A DNA stretch of 64,000 bases from an uncultured Alphaproteobacteria bacterium (GTDB taxonomy: Bacteria; Pseudomonadota; Alphaproteobacteria; RF32; CAG-239): contig CAKQDU010000002.1 in the NCBI GenBank assembly GCA_934229625.1, positions 62,001 to 126,000 of the forward strand, given 5' to 3'. Of the stretch, positions 1 to 6,702 are shown in pieces. The position numbers and the translations under genes are program-made. The notes beneath the pieces are model-generated. The model was not told the DNA's origin. It did no database searches and worked only from the letters and a program-made list of their open reading frames with translations. How positions within the stretch are numbered: position 1 is the first letter of the stretch; every line of letters begins with the position of its first letter.

Positions 1-110
1 TTGCCGAATGTTTTGATGACGAAAGATTAAAACCGCTGGTGGCAAAAGGAAAGTCCATTTTGAATGAGCGCATTGCCAAAATAGTTGAGCGATTTTATAA
101 GACTGTCTAA
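1..110 (+). CDS. 3' end of an unidentified gene (partial)
   Basis: The open frame starting at base 3 runs off the left edge and ends with TAA at 108-110. The 35 visible residues begin AECFDDERLKPLV and end VERFYKTV, a charged, probably helical C-terminus. No family can be recognised from so short a tail. Its stop overlaps by a few bases the stop of the convergent recombinase gene, so the two genes meet tail to tail. It probably belongs to the same integrated element. Confidence 0.5.
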   Translation, partial: AECFDDERLKPLVAKGKSILNERIAKIVERFYKTV

Positions 111-718
111 GCAGTCTTTAAATTTGTTGAGGCGTATTCTTTAAGATAGCGGTGCAAGGTAGTCCATGTGCAGCCCATAATTTTAGCGATTTGCGATTTT
201 GAAACATTCTTGCTCAATAACTCCATAATTTTTTTGTGATGACGGCACAATTTGCGGAACCCTTTGCCATAAGGTCTGCCCAGATGTTTGCCATCATTTT
301 TTAGGCGTTTTAATGATTCTTTGGTGCGCTGGGATATGAGTTGGCGTTCAATTTCCGCCGACAAGCCGAAAGCAAACGCCAAAACTTTGGACTGAATGTC
401 GGCTTTCAGATGATAGTTCTCTTTTATTGTTATGATTTCACAACCTTTTTCAAGACATTGCTGTAAGATATTCATAATCTCCAGCATATTGCGCCCCAAA
501 CGGCTGATTTCGGTTCCGATAATCGTATCTCCGGCATTGAGTTTATCCAACAATCTGCCTAATTTTCGCTGCTGTAAAGGCTTGCGTGAAGAGATTGTTT
601 CTTCAACGTATTCGTCTATTTTGAGATGATTTTTAACGGCGAAAGTATCGATTTCAAACCGTTGATTGGCACAATTTTGCTGGTCGGTACTAACTCTGAT
701 ATATGCGTAAGTTGTCAT
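107..718 (-). CDS. Serine recombinase (resolvase/invertase family)
   Basis: Site-specific serine recombinase of about 203 residues. It opens MTTYAYIRVSTDQQN, with the catalytic Ser in the YIRVS motif. The catalytic Arg region reads EISRLGRNMLEI, followed by the long E helix (FAFGLSAEIERQLISQRT). The C-terminus (after RPYGKG) holds a resolvase-type helix-turn-helix, SKSQIAKIMGCTWTTLHRYL. The start at 718 matches the conserved family N-terminus; the frame extends 32 codons further but that stretch looks non-coding. Upstream lies a 16-bp inverted repeat pair flanking a promoter directed at this gene, the layout expected of a DNA invertase. It could instead be a resolvase. Confidence 0.9.
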   Translation of the reverse strand: MTTYAYIRVSTDQQNCANQRFEIDTFAVKNHLKIDEYVEETISSRKPLQQRKLGRLLDKLNAGDTIIGTEISRLGRNMLEIMNILQQCLEKGCEIITIKENYHLKADIQSKVLAFAFGLSAEIERQLISQRTKESLKRLKNDGKHLGRPYGKGFRKLCRHHKKIMELLSKNVSKSQIAKIMGCTWTTLHRYLKEYASTNLKTA

Positions 719-768
719 TTTATAATCCTTTGATATTACTATATTATTTATCAAAAGAACTATATAAA

Positions 769-928
769 ATAAATGACCGTTTGTTTTAAATATCTGAAAG
801 CAGCATATTAACAAAAGAAACAGGTGTCAACAAAAATCTGAAAATACAAGGAAATGCGGAGGATAAAGGGCTTCCGCCACCGCCCATAAATAATTCTCAA
901 AAATACCTCTCCACAAACGGTCATTTAT
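769..928. repeat. 16-bp perfect inverted repeats flanking a possible invertible promoter segment
   Basis: ATAAATGACCGTTTGT at 769-784 recurs as its exact reverse complement at 913-928. The 128 bp between contains a promoter-like pair on the minus strand. The segment lies between a serine recombinase gene (start 718, leftward) and a small rightward gene (start 939). Inversion would turn the promoter from the recombinase toward the small gene. The repeats are seen directly; inversion is inferred. Confidence 0.5.
802..830 (-). promoter_or_regulatory. Candidate sigma70 promoter inside the inverted-repeat segment
   Basis: On the minus strand TTGACA (830-825) is followed after exactly 17 nt by TATGCT (807-802). 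In the present orientation it fires toward the recombinase at 718. The -10 is imperfect. Confidence 0.45.
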
Positions 929-938
929 GGAGAGTAAA

Positions 939-1058
939 ATGAACTATGAATTTATCAAAGATATGCTGCCGGCAATAGCAGGTTTGACAGGTACAGTCAT
1001 CGGTTTTTGCGGCGCAATTTATTCCTCGGTGATTCGTAATGATTTAGGTATCAAGTAA
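939..1058 (+). CDS. Small hydrophobic protein, 39 aa
   Basis: Short ORF preceded by GGAGAG (929-934). It starts MNYEFIKDMLPAIAG and has a single hydrophobic stretch of about 20 residues (AIAGLTGTVIGFCGAIYSSV), so it is probably a one-pass membrane peptide. The Shine-Dalgarno sequence lies in the 3' arm of a 7-bp hairpin (CTCTCCA 907-913 with TGGAGAG 928-934), so translation may be limited in the present orientation. No family is recognised. Candidate roles are a toxin-like peptide or a phage membrane protein; the sequence does not decide. Confidence 0.45.
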   Translation: MNYEFIKDMLPAIAGLTGTVIGFCGAIYSSVIRNDLGIK

Positions 1059-1106
1059 TCAATATTTTTATATTAACAATAATCATTTTTTAGAAAGGAA
1101 ATTAAA

Positions 1107-1322
1107 ATGTCAGAATCTCAAATTATGAAATCAACAAAATGCTGTGCAACCTGTGCTTTATGGATGGGTAACAGACGACCAGATAATTATGGCAACATAG
1201 TTTATTTAGAAACTGTTCCTTGTAATTGTTACGGGAAATGCGGAAGACGTATGAATTGTGCAAATGAAAAACAAGCAACGGCAAGTTGTTCTGATTATGT
1301 AAAATGGGGAGTTTTAAAATAA
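1107..1322 (+). CDS. Small cysteine-rich protein, 71 aa
   Basis: Preceded by an AAAGGA ribosome-binding site. The protein has nine cysteines arranged mainly as pairs: KCCATCALW near the N-terminus, CNCYGKCG in the middle, then single Cys residues. This suggests metal binding or a disulfide-rich fold. It shares the opening K-CCATC-x-x-W-x-G-x-R with the 69-aa protein at 2055-2264, so the two are paralogues about 0.7 kb apart. Function is unknown; it resembles the small zinc-binding proteins common in phages and integrated elements. Confidence 0.65.
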   Translation: MSESQIMKSTKCCATCALWMGNRRPDNYGNIVYLETVPCNCYGKCGRRMNCANEKQATASCSDYVKWGVLK

Positions 1323-1374
1323 ATTGTAAAACTCTTAAGTTGCATTTTTACTAAAATATATAAGGATATAAACT

Positions 1375-1797
1375 ATGTTTACTAAAAAAAATATTTGGAG
1401 CAATGACGACTCAAAAGGTAATATCGACCCAGATTTAAAAAAGTCTTATTCTATATTAAGAGAAGATATAATTGACTATATGACACGTTGTTGCTGGATG
1501 CTTGATAAAGATTATTATTTTGGATTTACGGAGTTTAACGAATATCCAACAATCTTTTATAAGGAAATAAGCAACGGCAGAACCAATTTGCTTGTTAATG
1601 ACCTTAAAAATGCAATATCAGAAGCGTCAGAACATAATGCAGAATATATTCCTGTATTGAGGGCTTTTAAAATTGATGCAGTAACTTGCTGCATTATGGA
1701 TGAGTTATACTTTAATGTGATGAAAGAAAATGACTTTGAAGAGGCTATAAAAAATGAGCCGGAACGTTGGAAATTTTACTTAAAACATAGGAAATAA
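1375..1797 (+). CDS. Hypothetical protein, 140 aa
   Basis: Begins MFTKKNIWSNDDSKG after a TAAGGA-like ribosome-binding site. It is soluble and acidic, with aromatic-rich segments (MLDKDYYFGFTEFNEYPTIFYKE) and a CC pair near residue 98. No domain is recognised. It lies between the two Cys-rich paralogues and its stop is 2 bp from the next start, so it is probably cotranscribed. The AT-rich codon use matches the rest of the element. Confidence 0.6.
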   Translation: MFTKKNIWSNDDSKGNIDPDLKKSYSILREDIIDYMTRCCWMLDKDYYFGFTEFNEYPTIFYKEISNGRTNLLVNDLKNAISEASEHNAEYIPVLRAFKIDAVTCCIMDELYFNVMKENDFEEAIKNEPERWKFYLKHRK

Positions 1798-1799
1798 AA

Positions 1800-2024
1800 A
1801 TGGTAAAACATACACAATATGATGATACAAACGAATATCAAGAATTTGATGATAACGGGATGATTGATGATTCTTTTAATGAGAATGATGATTTTACAGA
1901 ATTCCTTAATAAAATAGGATGTAAAAAAGAAAATACAATTTGCTTTGCTTTATGTCTGATTACATATTTTATAATAGAATCTGTAAAAAGGTTCGCTGAA
2001 ATAGTTAAAGATTTACATACTTAG
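1800..2024 (+). CDS. Hypothetical acidic protein with one membrane segment, 74 aa
   Basis: Starts 2 bp after the previous stop. The N-terminal half is very acidic and Asn/Asp-rich (DDTNEYQEFDDNGMIDD). Near residues 46-60 there is a hydrophobic stretch, ICFALCLITYFIIESV, then a short basic tail. It may be a small single-pass membrane protein. No family is recognised. Tight spacing suggests translation coupled to the 140-aa gene. Confidence 0.5.
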   Translation: MVKHTQYDDTNEYQEFDDNGMIDDSFNENDDFTEFLNKIGCKKENTICFALCLITYFIIESVKRFAEIVKDLHT

Positions 2025-2054
2025 AAAACAACCTTATTGTGATGAGTTAATAAA

Positions 2055-2264
2055 ATGAGTTACCAAGTTCCAAAATCATTTAAATGTTGCGCAACTTGCA
2101 CATATTGGTGTGGAATGAGAGAATTGGTTTATCAAGAACATTATGCTAAAACAGATTCTTCTTCTACAAAAGGTCAATGTGTAAACAGTAAAGGTTACTA
2201 TCATCTTGAAATGCAGGCAATGGCTTCGTGCCCTCAGCATCAAACCTTGCCTGCACTAAAATAA
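2055..2264 (+). CDS. Small cysteine-rich protein, 69 aa
   Basis: Paralogue of the protein at 1107-1322: it opens MSYQVPKSFKCCATCTYW, the same spaced cysteines and Trp, and ends with single cysteines (GQCVNS, ASCPQH). The conserved CC-x-x-C-x-x-W motif suggests a metal-binding knuckle. No clear Shine-Dalgarno is visible (GTGATGAGTT precedes). It is the fourth gene in a rightward run of small genes of the integrated element. Function is unknown. Confidence 0.6.
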   Translation: MSYQVPKSFKCCATCTYWCGMRELVYQEHYAKTDSSSTKGQCVNSKGYYHLEMQAMASCPQHQTLPALK

Positions 2265-2276
2265 ATATTATGCAAG

Positions 2277-2717
2277 ATGTTGAAAAAAGACTGCATAACT
2301 ATTCAAAATGTTATTTTTGAAGAACTTACAGCCAAATCTATGAATGAACTCAAATATAAACAAATTATGTTTGTGTTAAATGTTGGTTTGGGCGCAATGG
2401 GCTATTCAGGAAAAACATTTTTATTGATACGACGTAATAGTTTTATCAATGGATATTATATTGATGCACATTCAGATATTTTCCCAATATTTAACCATTC
2501 TTTTGTACTTAATAAAAAGATATTTAAGTATTGGAAATATATGAACTTAGGTGCAGGGAATAAACTATATATGCGTAATAATTTTGCCAACATCTTTCGC
2601 TATGAATATATGTCTGCATATAGTAAATCTATTTTGGATGTTTACTCAAGATGGATAATTATTGCTAACAAAATACTCCTAACTGCTCCCTATACCTGTA
2701 ATAAGTTGGTTTGGTGA
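2277..2717 (+). CDS. Doubtful hypothetical protein, 146 aa
   Basis: An open frame with no convincing ribosome-binding site. Its last 53 bases overlap the convergent recombinase gene. A competing ATG at 2270 opens a different frame (MQDVEKRLHNYS) that stops after 16 codons, so a frameshifted older gene is possible. Composition is plausible for a protein (aromatic-rich, YEYMSAYSKSILDVYS), but no family is recognised. Confidence 0.35.
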   Translation: MLKKDCITIQNVIFEELTAKSMNELKYKQIMFVLNVGLGAMGYSGKTFLLIRRNSFINGYYIDAHSDIFPIFNHSFVLNKKIFKYWKYMNLGAGNKLYMRNNFANIFRYEYMSAYSKSILDVYSRWIIIANKILLTAPYTCNKLVW

Positions 2718-3243
2718 TACCGTATTTTTTGAGGATTTCGCAAACACGGACTTTGTTGGCAATATCCGCTTTCAACTCATCCATTTGCGACAGTGACAGT
2801 TTTTTGCAACGTTCTTTAGAGTACACGCCCTTGGCTTTGGCAATAGCAATCCCCTCTTTCTGACGCATTTTAATCATATTGCGTTCAAACTCGGCGATAC
2901 TGCCAATCAGATGCAGCATAAGTTTGTTGAACGGGTTGTTTTCATCATCGGTAAAGCGCAGATTCTCTTTGATAAAAAATATTTCGGCGTGTCGTTCATC
3001 GGTAATGGTTTTGACAATCTGCAAAAGGTCGTTAATGTTGCGGGCAAGTCGGTCAATGCTGTAGACTTCCACCACATCACCCTTGCGCACCCATTTCAGC
3101 ATTTCCTGCAATTTAGGACGATTAGTGGAGCCGCCGGAAGCATAATCTATAAACACTTCGTCATATTTTTCCGCCTCAATGGTTTGCCGGTCAATATGCT
3201 GACTGCCGTCAGCACTTGAAACTCTCGCATACAAAAACTTCAT
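2665..3243 (-). CDS. Serine recombinase (resolvase family), 192 aa
   Basis: Second serine recombinase of the element. MKFLYARVSSADGSQ carries the catalytic Ser; YSIDRLARNINDLLQ is the catalytic Arg helix; GSIAEFERNMIKMRQ is the E helix. The C-terminal part (ANKVRVCEILKKYGITKPTYYRY) is a short helix-turn-helix. Its length matches Tn3/Hin-type small serine recombinases. It is not a close copy of the one at 107-718. No obvious inverted repeats flank its promoter region, so a resolvase role is as likely as inversion. Confidence 0.9.
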   Translation of the reverse strand: MKFLYARVSSADGSQHIDRQTIEAEKYDEVFIDYASGGSTNRPKLQEMLKWVRKGDVVEVYSIDRLARNINDLLQIVKTITDERHAEIFFIKENLRFTDDENNPFNKLMLHLIGSIAEFERNMIKMRQKEGIAIAKAKGVYSKERCKKLSLSQMDELKADIANKVRVCEILKKYGITKPTYYRYREQLGVFC

Positions 3244-3455
3244 CTCTCACGCTCCTAAAAAGTAATATTATAATCTAAGAATATCATTTACTTTTCTAAA
3301 GTCAAGCAAAATATTACCTTAATATTACCATTTTTTCCACCGCTTTATCGGTAATACTTAAGTACGCTTAAATATAACCAAGTTTTTATCCAACAGATTC
3401 ATAATATTTTAAATTGCCGGTTGTATTATGATATAAATTATAAAGGAAGCGAATT

Positions 3456-4103
3456 ATGGACGAAATCACAGATTTATTATCCGAAAAAAGGTTGGCAAAA
3501 TACAAAGGAATAGCCAAAGAAGATGCTTTTAAATGCCACTTATTCAACTCGGAATTGGCCGAGTCATTTTATTCGTCATTGTCCTATTTTGAGATAATAT
3601 TAAGAAATAAAATTGATATTGTATTCTCTAAATATTTGGGCGAGGACTGGATTTTTCAACCGCAATATCTTATCGGACGTAATAGAGAAAACATGGTATC
3701 GGCATTATCACATATCAAAGATACAAAGAAAAGTCCGACAGATAAAAATCATATCATTTCTGAATTAAGTTTAGGTTTTTGGGTTTATCTGTTTTTACCA
3801 GCATACAATGACGTATTATGGAATAAATACCCACAGATGTTAAATGAAATTTTTGATAACAGTAAAAATAAAGTTGTTTTGCAAGTTATCTTCAGCAAAT
3901 TGAACATTATAAGAATGTATAGAAACAAAGTGTTTCATTATGGTTCAGTGTTAGCGGATATCAAAAATCCACCGGCAAGAATGCACAACCTTATATATAA
4001 CACAATTAAAGAGATGAATGCTCAAAAGTTGCTAAAACAACTTAAAAACATAGACACTTTTAATGAAAAATATCAACGTGGCAAAAAACTTGGAATATTT
4101 TAA
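3456..4103 (+). CDS. Abi_2-like (AbiD/F-type) abortive infection protein
   Basis: 215-aa protein with the hallmarks of the Abi_2 family: an N-terminal helical region with SYFEIILRNKI, the segment LSLGFWVYLFLPAYND, and near residue 153 the HEPN-type motif RNKVFH (R-x4-H) within RMYRNKVFHYGSV. HEPN proteins of this type are generally predicted RNases that block phage growth. It is preceded by an AAAGGAAG ribosome-binding site and stands alone. It is the last clear gene before the attachment-site scar, a usual place for defence cargo. Antiphage activity is inferred from the family. Confidence 0.7.
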   Translation: MDEITDLLSEKRLAKYKGIAKEDAFKCHLFNSELAESFYSSLSYFEIILRNKIDIVFSKYLGEDWIFQPQYLIGRNRENMVSALSHIKDTKKSPTDKNHIISELSLGFWVYLFLPAYNDVLWNKYPQMLNEIFDNSKNKVVLQVIFSKLNIIRMYRNKVFHYGSVLADIKNPPARMHNLIYNTIKEMNAQKLLKQLKNIDTFNEKYQRGKKLGIF

Positions 4104-4338
4104 AACAATAAAGAAGGGTCTCACTCATAACCAGATAAAATCCTGCATAAAGATGCTTAATATGAGATATACCCCTTCTATCTGTAAAAAGATATAACAT
4201 TAAAAGGACTAAAAGTCAAGATGAATTGTATGAAAGGCCTATTTAAAACCATTAAAGAAGGCATCACCTATAATCAGACAAAAGTCCTGCACAAAAATGC
4301 TTAATATAGGATATATCCTTCCCTTCTACAAAGGAATA
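4101..4338 (+). repeat. Two imperfect direct repeats of about 95 bp
   Basis: The segment at about 4101-4195 recurs, diverged, at about 4244-4338. Shared blocks include AAAGAAGG, ATCCTGCA/GTCCTGCA and AATGCTTAATAT. The copies are spaced about 143 bp apart and lie between the Abi_2 gene and the tRNA scar. Confidence 0.55.
4221..4304 (+). CDS. Possible 27-aa peptide in the second repeat copy
   Basis: ATG at 4221, 11 nt after AAGGAC, encodes MNCMKGLFKTIKEGITYNQT followed by seven residues. The first repeat copy has a related reading (KTIKKGLTHNQIKSC) but no matching start. This suggests a small gene duplicated and decayed in one copy. Very short, so low certainty. Confidence 0.25.
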   Translation: MNCMKGLFKTIKEGITYNQTKVLHKNA

Positions 4339-4503
4339 TAGCAATACTGGGTCTAATTGTCAAATATATAGTGTACAAAAGTCTAAAATATACTGAAACC
4401 TATACCAAAGTTGATAATGTCTACGATGTGCAAAAACATACCAATATCCGTAAAAATAACGTGATAAAATGCCCATAACAGCCACATTTGGGTTGATTTT
4501 TTT

Positions 4504-4550
4504 GGTTGCCAAGGTTGATGTCGTGGGTCCGAATCCCATTGCCCGCTCCA
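4504..4550 (+). other. 3' remnant of tRNA-Gly(GCC): putative attachment site
   Basis: From the anticodon loop TTGCCAA (4506-4512) onward, the sequence reads as the 3' half of a tRNA: T arm GTGGGTCCGAATCCCAT, acceptor strand TGCCCGCT and encoded CCA. The bases 5' of the anticodon loop cannot form the anticodon stem, D arm or 5' acceptor, so the tRNA is not complete. This is the scar left by integrases that cross over in the anticodon loop. The intact gene should lie to the left, outside the window. Confidence 0.8.
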
Positions 4551-4580
4551 ATTTTATTGATGAAAATCAAGTAGTTACAA

Positions 4581-4610
4581 AGTCGCTAATTTAGCGGCTT
4601 TTTTTATTTT
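4581..4610 (+). terminator. Intrinsic terminator after the tRNA remnant
   Basis: GTCGCTA pairs with TAGCGGC (one G-U) over a 3-nt loop and is followed by seven T. It was probably the terminator of the original tRNA gene, carried with attR. Confidence 0.75.
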
Positions 4611-4656
4611 TAAATTTTAGTTACTCTATAGGTACATTATTTTACACAGCCACAAC

Positions 4657-4878
4657 TCAGCACAAACTCTGGTGTGCATAACTTTTTAGGATTCGTGCAA
4701 AAATAAAAGGCAGATAATCATTTATATCCACCTTTTTTCGTTTCAGTTGCTGAGCTTTCTTTTTGTTTGGTATAACCTTGGGCTTATACAATTTATTGTT
4801 AAACAATTCGTATGCCCCAACGTCAAACGGTTTATTATCCACCGCCTGCCGCTTTTTATTCTTCTTGTGTTTTGACAT
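4657..4878 (-). CDS. Small basic protein, 73 aa
   Basis: Starts MSKHKKNKKRQAVDNKPFDV with AAGGAA about 6 nt upstream; the ATG two codons earlier is too close to it. The protein is lysine-rich and may bind nucleic acid. It overlaps the end of the upstream 248-aa gene by 23 bases, so translational coupling is likely. It would be the third gene of the operon starting at 5897. No family is recognised. Confidence 0.5.
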   Translation of the reverse strand: MSKHKKNKKRQAVDNKPFDVGAYELFNNKLYKPKVIPNKKKAQQLKRKKVDINDYLPFIFARILKSYAHQSLC

Positions 4879-5602
4879 TTTCATTTCCTTCTTTAGTTTT
4901 TATTTTTTCTACATATTTTTTGACTTCTTCTTTTACTATTTTAATTTGTTCGTCACTCAAATTCAATATTTTCTTTGACGGTACTTTCCAATAACCTTTT
5001 TTAGCCCTTTTCTCTTCTAAACAAGTTGCATGGGTTGCCGATGAATAATCAATATTGTTAGCCACCACAAATAAAAAATCATCATCAAATTTATACTCAT
5101 CAATATCAAAAACCGTAAATTCATCACAAGTATAAATTATTGGGCGCGGCTGATGTATTATTGGCTCTAAATTATAGTTTGGAACTCTTTCTTTTACAAT
5201 CGGCAATGCCCATTTTGTAAAATGCATTTTAGATAATCTGTCTTTTCCAATTCTTTTATCACAAGCCCATAAAATATATTTTAGACCTGACGGCTCTTCA
5301 AACTGTAAAAGTTTATCTCTTGGTGTGTCTAAATATTGAGCAATTATATTTGCCGGACTAAGTTTGCCTATTTTTTTATCACTACCGTAAGAAAACCATT
5401 CGTCATAATAACGAAAATTACAATAAGCCGAATCTTTTTGACATTCCCATAGTATTTCATCATTTAGCTTAATATAAAAATGTGTTCGATTATGCTTTGA
5501 CCACTCCGTTGTTAAACGCAAATTAGATTTATTAAATGCTATATTTAATCTGGGTGCAATTATGGTTTTAAGCCGTTTATTTACTTGATTCCATCTTTTC
5601 AT
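4856..5602 (-). CDS. SF0329-like protein, 248 aa
   Basis: Soluble protein opening MKRWNQVNKRLKTIIAPRL. From memory, this opening and the segments NIIAQYLDTPRDKLL and ACDKRIGKDRL resemble proteins annotated SF0329 family, of unknown function. The C-terminus is Lys/Glu-rich. Its start overlaps the end of the upstream 106-aa gene by 26 bases, and paired occurrence with such a small partner is familiar for this family. A 17-bp palindromic operator upstream of the operon (5944-5960) links it to the WYL regulon. Function is unknown. Confidence 0.55.
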   Translation of the reverse strand: MKRWNQVNKRLKTIIAPRLNIAFNKSNLRLTTEWSKHNRTHFYIKLNDEILWECQKDSAYCNFRYYDEWFSYGSDKKIGKLSPANIIAQYLDTPRDKLLQFEEPSGLKYILWACDKRIGKDRLSKMHFTKWALPIVKERVPNYNLEPIIHQPRPIIYTCDEFTVFDIDEYKFDDDFLFVVANNIDYSSATHATCLEEKRAKKGYWKVPSKKILNLSDEQIKIVKEEVKKYVEKIKTKEGNENVKTQEE

Positions 5603-5897
5603 CGCTATTGTCCATTTTTAATGTTTCAGGGTATTCTTTTGCAAAATTTTCCAGATATTTTTGAATTTTTTCGTCTTCTAGTCTATGGCTTGACTTTTTA
5701 GTACCTGCCTTGTGGCAATAATTGATTTTGTTAAACGTAACATCGGATTCTTCATAAAATCTATCTTCTATATTTCCATTTTCTGCATTTATTAAGTCCA
5801 TTGCCCACAATATTTGAATAAATCTGTAATCTGGATTCTTTTCCACTTCATCAGCAATAATTCCTAAAATTTTACGATTAGCGTCAATTCTTTTCAT
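5577..5897 (-). CDS. Hypothetical protein, 106 aa, partner of the SF0329-like gene
   Basis: MKRIDANRKILGIIADEVEK is a clear start with AAAGGTG upstream. The segment DYRFIQILWAMDLI and the following DRFYEESDVTFNKI recall small proteins often encoded next to SF0329-type genes. First gene of a leftward three-gene operon with overlapping frames (5897 to 4657). Its start lies 46 bp downstream of operator 5944-5960, and a TATAAT sits between them about 22 bp from the operator. No enzymatic motif is visible. Confidence 0.6.
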   Translation of the reverse strand: MKRIDANRKILGIIADEVEKNPDYRFIQILWAMDLINAENGNIEDRFYEESDVTFNKINYCHKAGTKKSSHRLEDEKIQKYLENFAKEYPETLKMDNSDEKMESSK

Positions 5898-5941
5898 TTT
5901 TATGCACCTTTCACTAATTATAAATTACTAATAGCACTAAA

Positions 5942-6376
5942 TCACGTCAAATATTGGCGTAATATTCCTATATATTCCGTTTTATGGCTAAAAACTTTAT
6001 TAGACAGCGCATAATCTATCAAACACTTGTTTGCATAAGTGTATTGAGGAATATCTTTAATAACCGGTGTATTTAACCAGATTATAATAGGTTCTAAAAA
6101 CTGCTGATTCTTAATTTTTTCATCAAACACATCAGAAAATTGAATATTATTTATAGAATATACGCTGTCTGCTCTTATTTTTAAGGTCGCTAAAGTTTTT
6201 ATATTGGAATTTATGTTTGATACAATTCCTTTATCAAAACTTTCATTATCGCTCAAAACACAAATATGGATATGCGGACTTAGTAATTTATTTTCATTAT
6301 CAAACGTATAGAAAATAAATTGTCCGGCTTGTCCTTGCTTTTGTCCCATATTAGCAAAACAACTATCTCTTACCAT
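5942..6376 (-). CDS. Hypothetical protein, 144 aa
   Basis: Starts MVRDSCFANMGQKQGQAGQF immediately after the stop of a 24-codon ORF, so it is probably translated by re-initiation. The middle has SPHIHICVLSDNE; a PHIH motif occurs in small proteins such as DUF4160 members, but the rest does not match well. No membrane segment or signal peptide. It belongs to the unit controlled by operator site b (6501-6517). Function is unknown. Confidence 0.55.
   Translation of the reverse strand: MVRDSCFANMGQKQGQAGQFIFYTFDNENKLLSPHIHICVLSDNESFDKGIVSNINSNIKTLATLKIRADSVYSINNIQFSDVFDEKIKNQQFLEPIIIWLNTPVIKDIPQYTYANKCLIDYALSNKVFSHKTEYIGILRQYLT
5944..5960 (-). promoter_or_regulatory. Operator site a of the WYL-linked palindrome
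   Basis: ACGTCAA-ATA-TTGGCGT, a 7-3-7 palindrome matching the consensus AYGYCAW-N3-WTGRCRT. It lies 46 bp upstream of the start at 5897. On the minus strand its TTGACGT arm is followed after about 22 bp by TATAAT. It also overlaps the last codons of the 144-aa gene. Confidence 0.6.
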
Positions 6377-6377
6377 T

Positions 6378-6452
6378 TTAATAACCACCGTTAAAAAACA
6401 AACTAAGAGATACAGCTTTATTTTGTTCGTTGCTTAATGTTATATTTTCCAT
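6378..6452 (-). CDS. 24-aa ORF coupled to the 144-aa gene
   Basis: ATG at 6452 follows AAAAGGAC by a normal distance and encodes MENITLSNEQNKAVSLSLFF plus four residues. Its stop at 6378 lies 1 bp before the ATG at 6376. It has the best ribosome-binding site of the unit. It may be a leader peptide, or the original N-terminus of the 144-aa protein cut off by a frameshift. Confidence 0.4.
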   Translation of the reverse strand: MENITLSNEQNKAVSLSLFFNGGY

Positions 6453-6500
6453 AATAAATAGTCCTTTTCTATTTAATTATGGCTATATAAACATTAAATC

Positions 6501-6517
6501 ACGTCAAATATTGACAT
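6501..6517 (-). promoter_or_regulatory. Operator site b of the WYL-linked palindrome
   Basis: ACGTCAA-ATA-TTGACAT, a 7-3-7 palindrome 48 bp upstream of the ORF starting at 6452. The eight bases flanking it outward (TTAAATC) also match site a, so this promoter and the one at 5944 look duplicated. Confidence 0.6.
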
Positions 6518-6702
6518 ATCATTTACAAAAGTTATGCACGTTTTGCTTTGCTAATATTTATAAAAAACAAATGATGATTATAATATATCCAGCGCATAAG
6601 TGGGATAATTTGATTTATCTTAACTAAGCTATTGATTTTATAAACTTATGCCCCTAGCACGCAAGGTTTATAAATATTCGCATAGAAAAAGCATTATCGT
6701 CA

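Noticed and set aside
2911..3219. Plus-strand open frames inside the second recombinase gene
   Set aside because: They lie wholly opposite a gene with clear catalytic motifs and have no start signals.
4360..4551. Minus-strand open frame beginning MERAMGFGPTTSTLAT
   Set aside because: It is the antisense of the tRNA-Gly remnant; this phrase is a well-known spurious product of tRNA genes.
4480..4555. Complete tRNA-Gly gene
   Set aside because: The 5' half does not pair: no anticodon stem, D arm or 5' acceptor can be formed, so only a 3' fragment is present.
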